From Vreelandella subterranea (GTDB lineage Bacteria > Pseudomonadota > Gammaproteobacteria > Pseudomonadales > Halomonadaceae): a DNA stretch of 64,000 nucleotides. The notes beneath the pieces are model-generated. The model made no database searches. It had not been told where the DNA came from and was given only the letters and a program-made list of their open reading frames with translations. The position numbers were made by a program, and so were the translations under genes. This document shows positions 48,821 through 57,422 of this stretch, piece by piece; position 1 is the stretch's first letter, and every line of letters begins with the position of its first letter. The stretch is taken from positions 558,001 through 622,000 of the forward strand of contig NZ_FOGS01000001.1 in the NCBI RefSeq assembly GCF_900111305.1. Direction: 5' to 3'.

Positions 48821-49486
48821 CGCTATCCGCTCAACGCCCTCCGGGTTGCCCAGTAGCAGGATATCGGCTCCCCGGGCGGCAAAAAGGCCGTTGGTGACGA
48901 CACCCACGATGGCGTTAAGCGTCGCTTCCATGGCGACCGGATCGTCGATCATGAACTCATAGCAGTCGATAATCTGGTTGCCGTTGTCGGTAACCACGCC
49001 TTGCCGATAGACAGGCTCGGCACCCAGGCCGACGAGCTGACGGGCAACATAGGAGCGAGCCATGGGGATTACTTCAATCGGTAACGGGAAATTGCCCAAC
49101 TGGCTGACGTACTTGGATTGGTCGGCGATGCAGATGAAACGCTCGGCGCAGGCGGCAACGATTTTTTCCCGGGTAAGCGCCGCGCCGCCGCCTTTGATCA
49201 TTTGTAAGTGAGCATTTACTTCGTCAGCGCCGTCGATATAAAAAGGCAGGGTTCCAACGCTATTCAGCTCGAACACCTCGATGCCCAATGCCTCCAAGCG
49301 CTTGGCGCTGGCCTCAGAACTTGCCACGGCCCCTTTGAACTGATCGCGTAGCGGCTTTAAGCGATCGATAAACAGGTTGGCTGTCGAGCCGGTGCCAATG
49401 CCCAGCACGGTGTCTTTTTCCAGCCAGGGTTCAATTTCGCTGATCGCTTTATCGGCGACGGCGGCCTTGAGTTCATCTTGGGTCAT
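48812..49486 (-). CDS. rpiA: Ribose-5-phosphate isomerase A
   Basis: Interconverts ribose-5-P and ribulose-5-P in the pentose phosphate pathway. 224 aa from ATG 49484-49486, which gives [14 protein letters not shown], very like E. coli MTQDELKKAV; AAGG lies seven bases upstream. [36 protein letters not shown] (with substrate-binding DGADE and KGGG) and KFPLP-like [12 protein letters not shown] are present. Convergent with waaA. Confidence 0.95.
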   Translation of the reverse strand: MTQDELKAAVADKAISEIEPWLEKDTVLGIGTGSTANLFIDRLKPLRDQFKGAVASSEASAKRLEALGIEVFELNSVGTLPFYIDGADEVNAHLQMIKGGGAALTREKIVAACAERFICIADQSKYVSQLGNFPLPIEVIPMARSYVARQLVGLGAEPVYRQGVVTDNGNQIIDCYEFMIDDPVAMEATLNAIVGVVTNGLFAARGADILLLGNPEGVERIALR

Positions 49487-49648
49487 GGTGTGCCTTTTCG
49501 CTGGTAAGGGTGAACTTGCCATTCATTATAACGGCGAAAGAGCGGCCTGCCGACCAAAACGCTGCTGGACGGCGAACGGCGTAATCTGCTACCAATAGAG
49601 GCTTTCCCCGCACCCGTCAGGGTTACGTTCTTTCTTGGAATTTTCCGT

Positions 49649-51163
49649 ATGCTTGAAGCTACCGTCAAAAAGATTCTCCAGGCCCACGTTTACGAAGCCG
49701 CCTGTGAAACGCCCATTTCGCCTGCTCCCTTTTTGTCGCGTCGTTTCAATAACCAGATTCTAATCAAGCGCGAAGACCTGCAGCCGGTTTTCTCGTTCAA
49801 GATTCGTGGGGCCTACAACAAAATGGCCCAACTCAGCGAAGAGCAGAAAGCCAAAGGCGTGATTGCCGCCTCGGCGGGTAACCATGCCCAGGGGCTTGCC
49901 ATGGCCGCCAAATTGATGGGCGTCAAAGCGGTGATCGTGATGCCGAGGATTACCCCCGAGATTAAAGTGCAGGCGGTTCGCGCCCGGGGGGCCAAGGTCG
50001 TCCTCAAGGGAGACGCCTTTGCTGCCGCCGCCGAGCATGCCCAGGAGCTTATCAAGGAGCACGGCTACACCTATATTCCGCCCTTTGATGACATTGACAT
50101 CATCGCCGGCCAGGGCACTATCGCGGTGGAAATCCTGCGCCAGCAGGCGGGGCGTCTTGACGCTATCTTCGTACCGGTGGGTGGCGGTGGCCTGATAGCC
50201 GGGATTGCGGCCTACGTTAAATACCTGCGCCCGGACATCAAGGTGATTGGCGTTGAATCCGAAGACAGCGCCTGCCTGAAAGCAGCATTGGAGGCCGGTG
50301 AGCGGGTGGTGCTGGATCAGGTAGGTGTCTTTGCGGAAGGTGTTGCCGTGGCGCAGGTTGGCGAAGTGCCCTTCTCGCTGGTGAAAGACCTCATCGATGA
50401 TGTGATTACCGTCACCGCCGATGAAATGTGTGCCGCCGTCAAGGATATCTTTGAAGATACCCGCGCCGTCGCGGAAACCTCGGGTGCACTATCGCTGGCC
50501 GGGCTGAAAAAATATGTCCAGCAAACCGGCGCGGAAGGCGAAACCCTGCTGTGCATCAATTCCGGCGCCAACACCAACTTTGACCGTCTTCAGCATATTG
50601 CCGAGCGGACCGAGCTTGGCGAGCAGCGGGAGGCGATTCTGGCGGTGACGATTGCCGAAAAGCCAGGCAGCTTTAAAAAGTTCTGCCGCACCCTTGGCAA
50701 GCGCATGGTCACCGAGTTCAGCTACCGCTATGCAGATAGCAGCGAAGCGCATATTTTTGTCGGTGTCCAGGTCAAACCCGGCGGTGAGGATCGCCAGTCG
50801 GTCATCGACAAACTCCAGGAGGCGGGCTATCAGGTCGAGGACTTGACCGACAACGAGCTTGCGAAGTTGCATATTCGCCATTTGAGCGGCGGTCGCCCCA
50901 GCGAACACTTTGAAGAAGAGCTGTATCGCTTTGAGTTTCCCGAGCGGCCAGGGGCATTGATGAACTTCCTGACCCAGCTGCCCCATGACTGGAATATCTC
51001 GCTGTTTCATTATCGGAACCATGGTGCTGCTTATGGCCGTGTCCTGGTGGGCATGCAGGTACCTAATGGTGATCGCGCACACGTTGCCGAGCATCTGGAT
51101 GCGATTGGCTACCGCTATTGGCGGGAAAGCGATAACCCCGCCTACCGGTTGTTCATGGCTTGA
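49649..51163 (+). CDS. ilvA: Threonine ammonia-lyase, biosynthetic
   Basis: PLP enzyme that deaminates threonine to 2-oxobutyrate, first step to isoleucine. 504 aa, so with the two C-terminal ACT-like regulatory domains of the long biosynthetic form (feedback-controlled by isoleucine). PLP lysine in FSFKIRGAYNK at residue 51; SAGNHAQGLAMAA, GGGGLIAGIA and the SGALSLAGLKKY region follow. RPGALMNFLTQL marks the second ACT domain. GGAA before the ATG. Single gene. Confidence 0.95.
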   Translation: MLEATVKKILQAHVYEAACETPISPAPFLSRRFNNQILIKREDLQPVFSFKIRGAYNKMAQLSEEQKAKGVIAASAGNHAQGLAMAAKLMGVKAVIVMPRITPEIKVQAVRARGAKVVLKGDAFAAAAEHAQELIKEHGYTYIPPFDDIDIIAGQGTIAVEILRQQAGRLDAIFVPVGGGGLIAGIAAYVKYLRPDIKVIGVESEDSACLKAALEAGERVVLDQVGVFAEGVAVAQVGEVPFSLVKDLIDDVITVTADEMCAAVKDIFEDTRAVAETSGALSLAGLKKYVQQTGAEGETLLCINSGANTNFDRLQHIAERTELGEQREAILAVTIAEKPGSFKKFCRTLGKRMVTEFSYRYADSSEAHIFVGVQVKPGGEDRQSVIDKLQEAGYQVEDLTDNELAKLHIRHLSGGRPSEHFEEELYRFEFPERPGALMNFLTQLPHDWNISLFHYRNHGAAYGRVLVGMQVPNGDRAHVAEHLDAIGYRYWRESDNPAYRLFMA

Positions 51164-51419
51164 TTTTGGCTTTGCCAAATTGGTGAGCGGTTACTCACAG
51201 TGCAGGCCAGCATGAATCAGTTTGTTAAGAAACGGTGTGCGTTTATTTTTTAATGCCATATTGCCGTTCAAGCCGTTGTCAACGGTAGCCTATTGGCCCT
51301 ATAGTCACAGGCGATATTAATGAAGGGCGTCATCCGGGCAGTATTAGGCTGCTCATCAACGACAGGTAACCAGGGTGACGCCTTAAAGTTGACAACATAA
51401 AAGGGGCTGGAGAAGCACT

Positions 51420-51518
51420 ATGCGGCGTAAGAAACCCGATATGGTACTCACACTGATGATTGTGTTTGCGCTCGGGGTATTGGCCACCGGCTACGCGCAG
51501 GCGCTTGCGGGAAGTTAA
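51420..51518 (+). CDS. 32-aa single-helix membrane peptide
   Basis: Short frame encoding a basic head (MRRKKPDMVL) and one hydrophobic helix (LTLMIVFALGVLATGYAQAL). GGAG lies seven bases before the ATG, and a strong terminator follows 35 bases after the stop, so it looks like a complete single-gene transcription unit. I do not know its function; I cannot compare it with a database. Confidence 0.55.
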   Translation: MRRKKPDMVLTLMIVFALGVLATGYAQALAGS

Positions 51519-51552
51519 GCCGTCGCGCCGGGTATCAAAGCGTCACCGGCTC

Positions 51553-51581
51553 AATGGGCTGGCCTTACGGGCCAGCCCATT
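51553..51581. terminator. Bidirectional terminator between the small membrane gene and the formyl-THF ligase gene
   Basis: 12-bp perfect stem (51553-51564 with 51570-51581), loop of 5, TTTG after it on plus and short A-rich context on minus. Lies between convergent genes. Confidence 0.85.
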
Positions 51582-51597
51582 TTGTTTGTCAGGCAGT

Positions 51598-52215
51598 CTA
51601 CCCTGGGCGAACGATATGCTGGTCGCTCACCACGGCGTTTAATGGTATGTCCCAGGGCTCGACGGGCAGGGCATTTACCTGCTGGCAAGCGTGGGCAACG
51701 CCCAGCAGAGTCGGTTTGGGGCCAGGACGGCGCATAAAGGCAAGGCTGCGATCGTAAAAACCGCCGCCCATGCCCATGCGGTTGGCCTGGGCGTCAAATC
51801 CGACCAGTGGCAAGATGACTGTATCCAACGCCCATGCGGGTAAACGACGCTGATGTTTGGCCGCAAAACGGGTATCCGGCTCGGCGATGCCAAAGCGGTT
51901 TTTAACCATCGGCGTGTTGGCATGGTAGGCGACAAACCAGAGCGAGTTGTGACTTAAAGGGCGCAATACGGGTAAATAAACCGCTACCCCTCGTTTACGC
52001 AGCCATGGGATTAGCAGGGTCGGGTCGATTTCACCCATGACGGGCAGGTAAAGACTGATACGTCTTGTGCGGCGAATTTCGGGAAGGCGCTTAAGCTGGT
52101 GGCAAAGGCGGTGAGCCGCGTCGCGTTGTTCACGTGGCGAGAGCGATTGACGCCGCCTGCGTAGTTCACGGCGCAACGCGCGTTTGTCTTCAGCGCTGTG
52201 GAGGCTGTGCATCAT
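51598..52215 (-). CDS. 5-formyltetrahydrofolate cyclo-ligase
   Basis: 205 aa, YgfA/FAU family. Converts 5-formyl-THF to methenyl-THF with ATP. RRELRRRRQSLSP at the N-terminus, YLPVMGEIDPTLLI, and GFDAQANRMGMGGGFYDRSLAF with the nucleotide-binding GMGGGYYD-like motif. Immediately follows 6S RNA as in E. coli; its ribosome site (GGGGA) lies in the 3' terminal strand of 6S. Two ATG start codons lie back to back at 52215 and 52212. Confidence 0.93.
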   Translation of the reverse strand: MMHSLHSAEDKRALRRELRRRRQSLSPREQRDAAHRLCHQLKRLPEIRRTRRISLYLPVMGEIDPTLLIPWLRKRGVAVYLPVLRPLSHNSLWFVAYHANTPMVKNRFGIAEPDTRFAAKHQRRLPAWALDTVILPLVGFDAQANRMGMGGGFYDRSLAFMRRPGPKPTLLGVAHACQQVNALPVEPWDIPLNAVVSDQHIVRPG

Positions 52216-52218
52216 TAG

Positions 52219-52400
52219 TGTTCCCCAGAGTGCCGCTGTCGTTCTGGCCCTGAACCTACTGGTTCAGGTGGGTGGCCGCAGCCAAGCCGTCAGGCTTTCC
52301 GTCGCACGGACATGCACACGGGCCTGGCTAGCATTTGGCCCCCTAGGTATTACGCATAGGCTCGAGGGACTGTAACGACTGGCGCACACCCCAGAGAACA
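52219..52400 (-). ncRNA. ssrS: 6S RNA
   Basis: Regulatory RNA that binds sigma-70 RNA polymerase in stationary phase. About 182 bases between zapA and the formyl-THF ligase, the standard gammaproteobacterial place. The 5' end (from 52400, UGUUCUCUGGGGUGU) pairs over 15 bases with the 3' end (to 52219, ending ACUCUGGGGAACA) as the closing stem. The 5' part has CAGUCGUUACAGUCCCUCGAG, matching the E. coli CAGUCCCCUGAG block, and the 3' part has CACCUGAACC and GGUUCAGGG like E. coli. Both ends were set from the stem, so allow a few bases. Confidence 0.9.
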
Positions 52401-52405
52401 TCGTT

Positions 52406-52433
52406 ATCCTAACAGAGCGGGGGCCAATGCCAA
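52406..52433 (-). promoter_or_regulatory. Sigma-70 promoter of 6S RNA
   Basis: On the minus strand TTGGCA (52428-52433) and TAGGAT (52406-52411), 16-base spacer, ending about five bases before the inferred 6S start at 52400. Confidence 0.65.
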
Positions 52434-52453
52434 AGGCATGTGTTTAACGGTCT

Positions 52454-52753
52454 TTACGGCTTGCGGGTTTGTGACAAGGCGTGCTCAAGCCGCTCGTTAA
52501 GACGGTTCAGGCTGGCTTCGCCGGCGCGGTGTTCGTCCATGGCCTCAAGCAGCTCGTGGGTAATGTTGAGTGCCGCCATGATCGCGATTCGCTCGCTTCC
52601 CAGCAGGCTGCTTTGGGCTTGAATCCCTTGCATGGCACGGTCCAGGTAGCGGGCGGCCCGTTCCAGTTTGGCTTCTTCACCGGGGTCGCAGGCAATCACG
52701 TAATCACGCCCTAACAGGCTGATTTCGGTAGTAGGCCGTTTAGTGTTACTCAT
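52454..52753 (-). CDS. zapA: Cell division protein ZapA
   Basis: 99-residue protein that bundles FtsZ filaments. ATG 52751-52753, preceded by GGAG seven bases upstream. TTEISLLGRDYVIAC is the conserved N-terminal globular strand pattern; ERIAIMAALNITHELLEA and the coiled-coil tail (HRAGEASLNRLNERLEHAL) complete it. Divergent from ygfB. 6S RNA lies downstream on the same strand. Confidence 0.93.
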   Translation of the reverse strand: MSNTKRPTTEISLLGRDYVIACDPGEEAKLERAARYLDRAMQGIQAQSSLLGSERIAIMAALNITHELLEAMDEHRAGEASLNRLNERLEHALSQTRKP

Positions 52754-52896
52754 GACAGGCTCCGGCACGGGTCAAAGGGATGCCCAATGCGTTAACATCA
52801 CTGCATAGGAAGGACGATGTCGCTCACTATAAGAGAGCCGCTTGCGCGGGGTCAACGCGCAAGCCTGAGCGACCTTAAACCCATTAACGAGTGAAG

Positions 52897-53478
52897 ATGA
52901 TGTCGCTAATAGACGAACGCCAGGATTTCTCGGATATCGCCGATGTTTTTTTGTTGCACGGGAGCATGCAGTCGCCCGCCTTCCTGGACGGTCGGTTATG
53001 CGCATTGCTTGCGCTGCGCGATATAGAGGCCCAGACCTGGCTGGAAGAGGTCTGCTTGAGCCTGGGTGTGGATCAGCCACGCGACCCGGCAAGTGCTGAA
53101 CGACTGTTGGGCTGGCGACGGCAAACCCTGGAGGCGCTAAGCGCCAGTGACATGAACTATGCGCCCCTGCTGCCCGATGAGCTGTTCAGCCTGGCGGAGC
53201 AGGCCCAGGGCCTGAAGGAATGGACGCTAGGCTTCATGGAAGTGGTCGACGAAGTGGCCGACGATGCACAGCGAAAGCATTGGTCGCAAACCCTGCGTGA
53301 AGCGGTAGAGGACCTTGCCGGGCTTGGGCAGATCGACGCGGATATTGATGATTCCCCGGAAAATGAAAATGACCTCTTTGCGCTGACCGAGCATGCGCGG
53401 ATGGCTGCCATGCTGCTGTATACCGAGCAACACCCCGGTCAGCCGCAGGTCGAGCAAACCGATACCCCTGTTCATTAA
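52897..53478 (+). CDS. UPF0149 family protein (YgfB-like)
   Basis: About 193 aa. SPAFLDGRLCALLAL, GWRRQTLEALSASD, MNYAPLLPDE, AQGLKEWTLGFME and NENDLFALTEHARMAAMLLY are the family blocks. In Pseudomonas aeruginosa the homologue YgfB dampens ampDh3 expression. The start is one of two tandem ATG codons at 52897 and 52900. It heads the ygfB-pepP-ubiH-ubiI group, the classic gammaproteobacterial order, all on the plus strand. Confidence 0.9.
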   Translation: MMSLIDERQDFSDIADVFLLHGSMQSPAFLDGRLCALLALRDIEAQTWLEEVCLSLGVDQPRDPASAERLLGWRRQTLEALSASDMNYAPLLPDELFSLAEQAQGLKEWTLGFMEVVDEVADDAQRKHWSQTLREAVEDLAGLGQIDADIDDSPENENDLFALTEHARMAAMLLYTEQHPGQPQVEQTDTPVH

Positions 53479-53496
53479 TCTGTTTTGGAAAACGCT

Positions 53497-54837
53497 ATGT
53501 TGCCTGATGTACTGCCTCGCCCTCCGGTCATCCCGTTGGCGGAATACCACCAGCGGCGCGAGACCCTCATGGCCCAGCTACCATCGAATGCCGCCGCTAT
53601 CGTGCCCGGCGCATCCCTGGTAACGCGTTCTCATGACAGTGAGTATGCGTTTCGGCAAAGCAGCGATTTCTACTATCTGACCGGCATTTGCGAGCCGGAT
53701 GCTTTGCTGGTTCTGTTACCCGGGCGCGAAGCGGGGCAAAGCGTGGTGTTCTGCCAGGACCGCGACCCTACCATGGAGGCCTGGACAGGGCGGCGGTTGG
53801 GCGCTCAGGGGGTCGTGTCAGCGCATGGGGTCGATCAGGCGTTCGAAAACGCTGAGCGCGAGTCTACCCTGCCAGACTTGCTTGAGGGGCGGGAGCTGCT
53901 CTATTTACCGCTTGATCATGGCGATGCCCTCGACATTGCGGAAGAGGCTTTGTCCCAGGCCAAGTCGGGCCAACGCCGCGGCCGCCCTGCGCTCAAAGGT
54001 TGGATGGATATTAGCCCTTTGATACATGCCATGCGCCAGATCAAGAGCGAGGCAGAAATCGCCCTGTTGCGGCATGCCGCAGCGATTTCTGCCCGTGCGC
54101 ATGTGCGCGCCATGCACCTGGCCCGCCCAGGGTTGAGCGAGTACCAGCTACAGGCTGAGCTGGAGCATGAATTTGTCTGGCAGGGTGGCAGCGGTCCCGC
54201 CTACAGCACGATTGTCGGGGGCGGTGCCAATGCCTGCGTGTTGCACTACATTGAAAACAGTGCGCCGCTTGCAGACGGCGAACTGGTGTTGATCGATGCC
54301 GGTGCCGAGTTTGACCTTTACGCTGGGGATATTACCCGCACTTTCCCGGTATCCGGGCGTTTCAACGATGCCCAGCGAGCGCTTTACCAGGTGGTGCTTC
54401 ACGCCCAGGAACGGGCCGTTGCGGCTATCAAGCCTGGCACTGCCCTCGCCGAGATCCATCAGGGCGTTGTGTCTGACCTGACCACTGGGTTGATTGAACT
54501 TGGTTTGTTGGAAGGCGATCTGCAAACCTGTATCGACGAGCAGCGCTACCGGCGGTTTTATCTGCATTCGACGTCGCACTGGCTGGGGCTGGATGTGCAC
54601 GATGTAGGCCCCTATCGCCTGGACGCAGAAACCCCACGCCCACTCGAGCCCGGCATGGTGCTGACCGTGGAGCCGGGGCTTTATATTCCCGATGAAGCTG
54701 ACATTCCGGCTGCGTATCGGGGTATCGGCATCCGTATTGAGGATAATGTGGTGGTCACCGCTCAGGGACATGAGGTACTGACCGATCAGGTCCCTAAACG
54801 AGTAGCCGATATTGAAGCACTCATGGCGTCTGATTAA
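53497..54837 (+). CDS. pepP: Xaa-Pro aminopeptidase
   Basis: 446 aa. Removes an N-terminal residue linked to proline, Mn-dependent, cytoplasmic. N-terminal creatinase-like domain then the pita-bread domain with metal ligands in IDAGAEFDLYAGDITRTFP (two Asp), HSTSHWLGLDVHD (His), TVEPGLYIP (Glu) and RIEDNVVV (Glu). ATG 53497 follows GGA; a TTG further upstream is possible. Second gene of the ygfB-pepP-ubiH-ubiI group. Confidence 0.95.
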   Translation: MLPDVLPRPPVIPLAEYHQRRETLMAQLPSNAAAIVPGASLVTRSHDSEYAFRQSSDFYYLTGICEPDALLVLLPGREAGQSVVFCQDRDPTMEAWTGRRLGAQGVVSAHGVDQAFENAERESTLPDLLEGRELLYLPLDHGDALDIAEEALSQAKSGQRRGRPALKGWMDISPLIHAMRQIKSEAEIALLRHAAAISARAHVRAMHLARPGLSEYQLQAELEHEFVWQGGSGPAYSTIVGGGANACVLHYIENSAPLADGELVLIDAGAEFDLYAGDITRTFPVSGRFNDAQRALYQVVLHAQERAVAAIKPGTALAEIHQGVVSDLTTGLIELGLLEGDLQTCIDEQRYRRFYLHSTSHWLGLDVHDVGPYRLDAETPRPLEPGMVLTVEPGLYIPDEADIPAAYRGIGIRIEDNVVVTAQGHEVLTDQVPKRVADIEALMASD

Positions 54838-54909
54838 GTCGTGTCAGTTTATTATGTAATTTACGTTACGCATTAAGCGTGGTCCTGTGTCACCAGCGGG
54901 AGAGAGTCA

Positions 54910-56127
54910 ATGCAAGCGTCTGGGCAAGCGGTAACCCATGACATTGTGATTGTGGGGGGCGGATTAGTCGGCGCCAGTCTGGGCTGCGCTCTGGCCCCCC
55001 TGATCGAGCGTTACGGCTGGAAAGTGGCCATTATCGAAGCGGCGCCGTTACCGGCCAAATCGCCCGATGAGGCCTGGCAGCCCAGTTTCGACGCCCGTGC
55101 CAGTGCCATTGCGGAAGGCTCGGCCCAGCGCTTCCGTCAGCTGGGCGTATGGGAGGCCATGCAATCCGAGGCAACGCCCATCAAGCGCATTCACATCAGT
55201 GAGCGGGGACGGCTGGGGGCAACCCGGCTCAATGCCGATGAGCTTGGCGTCGATGCGCTGGGGCACGTGATTCCCAATGCCTGGATGGGTAGGGTGCTGC
55301 ATCAGCGGCTGAATGCACTACCCCTTGAATGGCACTGCCCCGCCAAGGTCGACAGCATCACGCCGACGCCCCAGGGGCACGACTTGGCGCTGTCTGATGG
55401 CAGTCGGCTTCACGCTGCCCTGACAGTGCTGGCGGACGGCGGGCGTTCGGGTTTAAAGGAGCAGCTTGGCATTGGCAGTCGTCGCGAGGCCTATCAGCAA
55501 ACGGCGCTGATTGCCCATGTGGGCGTCAGCCAGCCACACCGGGGGGTGGCCTATGAGCGGTTTACCCAGGCCGGTCCAATCGCTTTGTTACCCTTGCCAG
55601 GGCAGGCGATGGAGCTGATCTGGACGCATACCACCGGGCATGAACAAGCACGTCTGGATCTATCTGACGGGGACTTCCTGGCGCAGCTGCAAACGGCCTT
55701 TGGCGACAGGGTTGGGCGCTTTACTCAGGTGGGCCAGCGCCACAGCTATCCATTGGCCTTGATCACTGCCGAAGAACCGGTTCGGCCTGGGCTGGCGGTG
55801 CTGGGCAATGCGGCCCATGCGCTGCACCCGGTGGCCGGTCAAGGCTTTAATCTGGCCCTGCGTGGGGTGATGGACCTGGTCGAGGCGCTTGAGCAAGGCG
55901 AGTTGGCGAGGCGGCCATTGGGTGACATGGCCACGCTTCAAGCGTTCGAGCGTCAACGCGCGCAGGACCGAACCAGCGTGATTCGGTTCAGCGATGGGCT
56001 GATTCGCCTGTTTGGCATGAACTTACCCTTTTTGCCCCATGCCAGAGCCGCCGGCCTGGTGGGGCTCAATATCGTCGGGCCATTACGTAAAGGGTTGGCC
56101 CGCCGGGCGATGGGGCTGGAACGTTGA
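54910..56127 (+). CDS. ubiH: 2-octaprenyl-6-methoxyphenyl hydroxylase
   Basis: FAD monooxygenase of ubiquinone synthesis, 405 aa, adding the C1 hydroxyl in E. coli. GGGLVGASLGCAL is the Rossmann FAD-binding motif; DARASAIAEGSAQ, LADGGRSGLKEQLGI and GNAAHALHPVAGQGFNLALRG, the second FAD motif with GD-like NAAH, follow. GGGAGAG precedes the ATG. pepP is upstream and ubiI is downstream. Confidence 0.92.
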   Translation: MQASGQAVTHDIVIVGGGLVGASLGCALAPLIERYGWKVAIIEAAPLPAKSPDEAWQPSFDARASAIAEGSAQRFRQLGVWEAMQSEATPIKRIHISERGRLGATRLNADELGVDALGHVIPNAWMGRVLHQRLNALPLEWHCPAKVDSITPTPQGHDLALSDGSRLHAALTVLADGGRSGLKEQLGIGSRREAYQQTALIAHVGVSQPHRGVAYERFTQAGPIALLPLPGQAMELIWTHTTGHEQARLDLSDGDFLAQLQTAFGDRVGRFTQVGQRHSYPLALITAEEPVRPGLAVLGNAAHALHPVAGQGFNLALRGVMDLVEALEQGELARRPLGDMATLQAFERQRAQDRTSVIRFSDGLIRLFGMNLPFLPHARAAGLVGLNIVGPLRKGLARRAMGLER

Positions 56128-56171
56128 GGGACCCAGGGGTATACAGAAAGGAGGCCAATAAGAGACGTGTT

Positions 56172-57422
56172 ATGCAGACATCCAATGAGTCAGATGCAGC
56201 GGCGGAGAACGGCTTCGACGCCATTGTCGTCGGCGCAGGCATGGTGGGCTCCGCGTTGAGCTGGCTATTGGCCGACGCCGGAATGCGGGTGGCACTGGTT
56301 GAAGCGCAGGCACAGCCACCGTCGTATGAGGTGGGCCGTCTGCCGTCCCTTCGAGTGAGTGCCCTGACGCCGGTCTCGCAGCGCCTGTTAACCCATATCG
56401 GGGCCTGGCCATTAATGGTGAATGCCCGTGTAACCCCTTATCGCTATATGCAGGTATGGGACGCCGAGGGTAGCGGCGAGATACGCTTTTCCGCCGATGA
56501 GGCGGGCGTGTCCGTGTTGGGGCATATCGTCGAGAACGATGTGACGCTATCGGCGCTGCACGCAAAGCTTCAAGACCAGGGCCGGGTCAGCACATTTTTC
56601 GGCACGCCGGTAGACGCCCTGGAGGCTTCAACGCCGGGACGTCGGCTGAGCCTGGCGAATGGCCAGTCGCTGCATGCGCCGTTGGTTATCGCGGCGGACG
56701 GTGGGCGTTCGGCCTTGCGCGATATGGCGGGCATCGACGTGGTCAGCGAGGCGATGGGCCAGGAAGCAGTGGTCACCACGGTGCACTGCGACCATCCCCA
56801 TGGCGATACCGCGCGGCAAGCGTTTATCGACGGAAGTCCGTTGGCATTCTTGCCGCTGACGGTGGAGGGCGACGCTCACTACTGCTCGATTGTGTGGTCG
56901 ACCACGCCTGCTCATGCCCAAGCGCTGTGCCAGCTTTCCCGAGAGGCGTTGGGCGAGGCCCTGGGTAACGCCCTGGGGGAGCGCATGGGGGCGGTGAACG
57001 CCTGCGATCAGGCGCATCGATTTGCGTTGGTCCAACGCCATGCAGTGCATTACGTGCAGCCGCATTTTGCGCTGGTGGGCGATGCGGCCCACAGCCTTCA
57101 CCCCCTGGCAGGACAGGGGGCCAACCTTGGGTTGATGGATGCCGCCGTGTTGGCCGAGGAGGTCACCTCGGCCTGGCAGCGGGGCGCGCCGTGGGGTGAA
57201 CTCAGTACCTTGACTCGCTATGCCCGCCGTCGGCGCGGTGACAATCGCGCCATGCTGGCATTAATGAAAGGCTTTAAAACCCTGTTCGGCAGCCATGATC
57301 CGGCGCTCACGCTGGTGCGTAACCTCGGTATGAGCGGCTTGCACCGGCTCACCCCGCTCAAGCGCGAAGTGATGCGGCAAGCCACCGGTGAACGCGGCCG
57401 CCTGCCGTCTTCGTGCCGTTAA
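56172..57422 (+). CDS. ubiI: Ubiquinone synthesis FAD-dependent hydroxylase (UbiI/VisC-like)
   Basis: About 416 aa, same monooxygenase family as UbiH: VVGAGMVGSALSWLLADAG, RVSALTPVSQRLL, ADGGRSALRDMAG and GDAAHSLHPLAGQGANLGLMD are visible. Place beside ubiH fits ubiI (C5 hydroxylase; visC); UbiF is the alternative. ATG 56172 is chosen from the fold; AGGAGG occurs about 20 bases upstream, rather far. Its TAA overlaps the stop of the protease gene on the other strand. Confidence 0.88.
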   Translation: MQTSNESDAAAENGFDAIVVGAGMVGSALSWLLADAGMRVALVEAQAQPPSYEVGRLPSLRVSALTPVSQRLLTHIGAWPLMVNARVTPYRYMQVWDAEGSGEIRFSADEAGVSVLGHIVENDVTLSALHAKLQDQGRVSTFFGTPVDALEASTPGRRLSLANGQSLHAPLVIAADGGRSALRDMAGIDVVSEAMGQEAVVTTVHCDHPHGDTARQAFIDGSPLAFLPLTVEGDAHYCSIVWSTTPAHAQALCQLSREALGEALGNALGERMGAVNACDQAHRFALVQRHAVHYVQPHFALVGDAAHSLHPLAGQGANLGLMDAAVLAEEVTSAWQRGAPWGELSTLTRYARRRRGDNRAMLALMKGFKTLFGSHDPALTLVRNLGMSGLHRLTPLKREVMRQATGERGRLPSSCR

